Shown: positions 63,926 through 64,000 of the stretch, piece after piece
Layout of the letters: each line of letters starts with the position of its first letter
Position numbering within the stretch: the first letter of the stretch is position 1
From: Deroplatys truncata
Lineage: Eukaryota > Arthropoda > Insecta > Mantodea > Mantidae
Assembly (NCBI GenBank): GCA_030765065.1
Contig: CM060985.1
Coordinates: 496,001 to 560,000 of the forward strand
DNA length: 64,000 nucleotides
Direction: 5' to 3'
Translations under genes and position numbers: made by a program
The notes under the pieces: model-generated
Database searches by the model: none
Told to the model about the DNA's origin: nothing
The model's input: only the letters and a program-made list of their open reading frames with translations

Positions 63926-64000
63926 ACAAAAAAAATGAATAATGAATTCCCATTTGAGAAAAAGTATAAGTATTGGAAATTTTAAGGGAATAACAAGCAA
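63926..64000. other. Unassigned AT-rich window end
   Basis: No feature recognised. Confidence 0.4.

Overview
This is eukaryotic, intron-era repeat DNA, not prokaryotic. About 56 of 64 kb is satellite DNA in three tandem arrays, and nearly everything else is mobile-element sequence, mostly decayed. The transposon set is a Penelope-like element (PLE) with a GIY-YIG endonuclease, a tRNA-derived SINE, an hAT-like transposase relic, a LINE reverse-transcriptase relic and a relic of a multi-copy uncharacterised protein family with a CGDQNKN-type motif. Together these suggest a large, repeat-rich invertebrate genome, most likely an arthropod such as an insect. The species cannot be fixed from the sequence. 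No confidently intact host gene is visible.

Layout. (1) 1-24546: satellite A, about 81-bp monomer, roughly 300 copies, with a multi-kilobase higher-order structure of about 3.8-3.9 kb. (2) 24547 to about 26845: a PLE with an uninterrupted 708-codon ORF (24587-26713) and a 3' tail carrying a hammerhead-ribozyme-like core that overlaps the stop codon. It lies exactly between satellites A and B. (3) About 26848-54292: satellite B, 96-bp monomer, about 286 copies, with long tandem segmental duplications of about 1.6, 2.2, 5.3 and 4.1 kb. Satellites A and B share colinear sequence boxes and look like diverged descendants of one ancestor. (4) 54293-57960: a patchwork of dead elements: an hAT-like transposase fragment (minus), a LINE RT fragment (plus), a second copy of the PLE 3' tail with the same hammerhead-like core (plus), and a long decayed gene of an uncharacterised family (55581-57205, minus). 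(5) 57966-58140: a SINE with a tRNA-like head carrying polymerase III A and B boxes. Its 3' tail passes directly into (6) satellite C, 58141-62555, 48 copies of a 92-bp unit, so satellite C is amplified SINE tail. (7) 62556-64000: AT-rich sequence with a second, diverged PLE relic (63358-63695) and a diverged copy of a dispersed repeat also found at 57560-57775.

How the parts relate. The only sequence that looks capable of encoding a functional protein is the PLE ORF (reverse transcriptase plus GIY-YIG endonuclease). Its self-cleaving RNA motif would be expected to process the element's transcript. The arrays carry no gene, and the many short ORFs within them arise because the 81-bp and 96-bp units are multiples of three. 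The most notable points are the PLE at the boundary of two related satellites, the stop codon inside the hammerhead core, the birth of a satellite from a SINE tail, and the long near-identical duplications inside the arrays.
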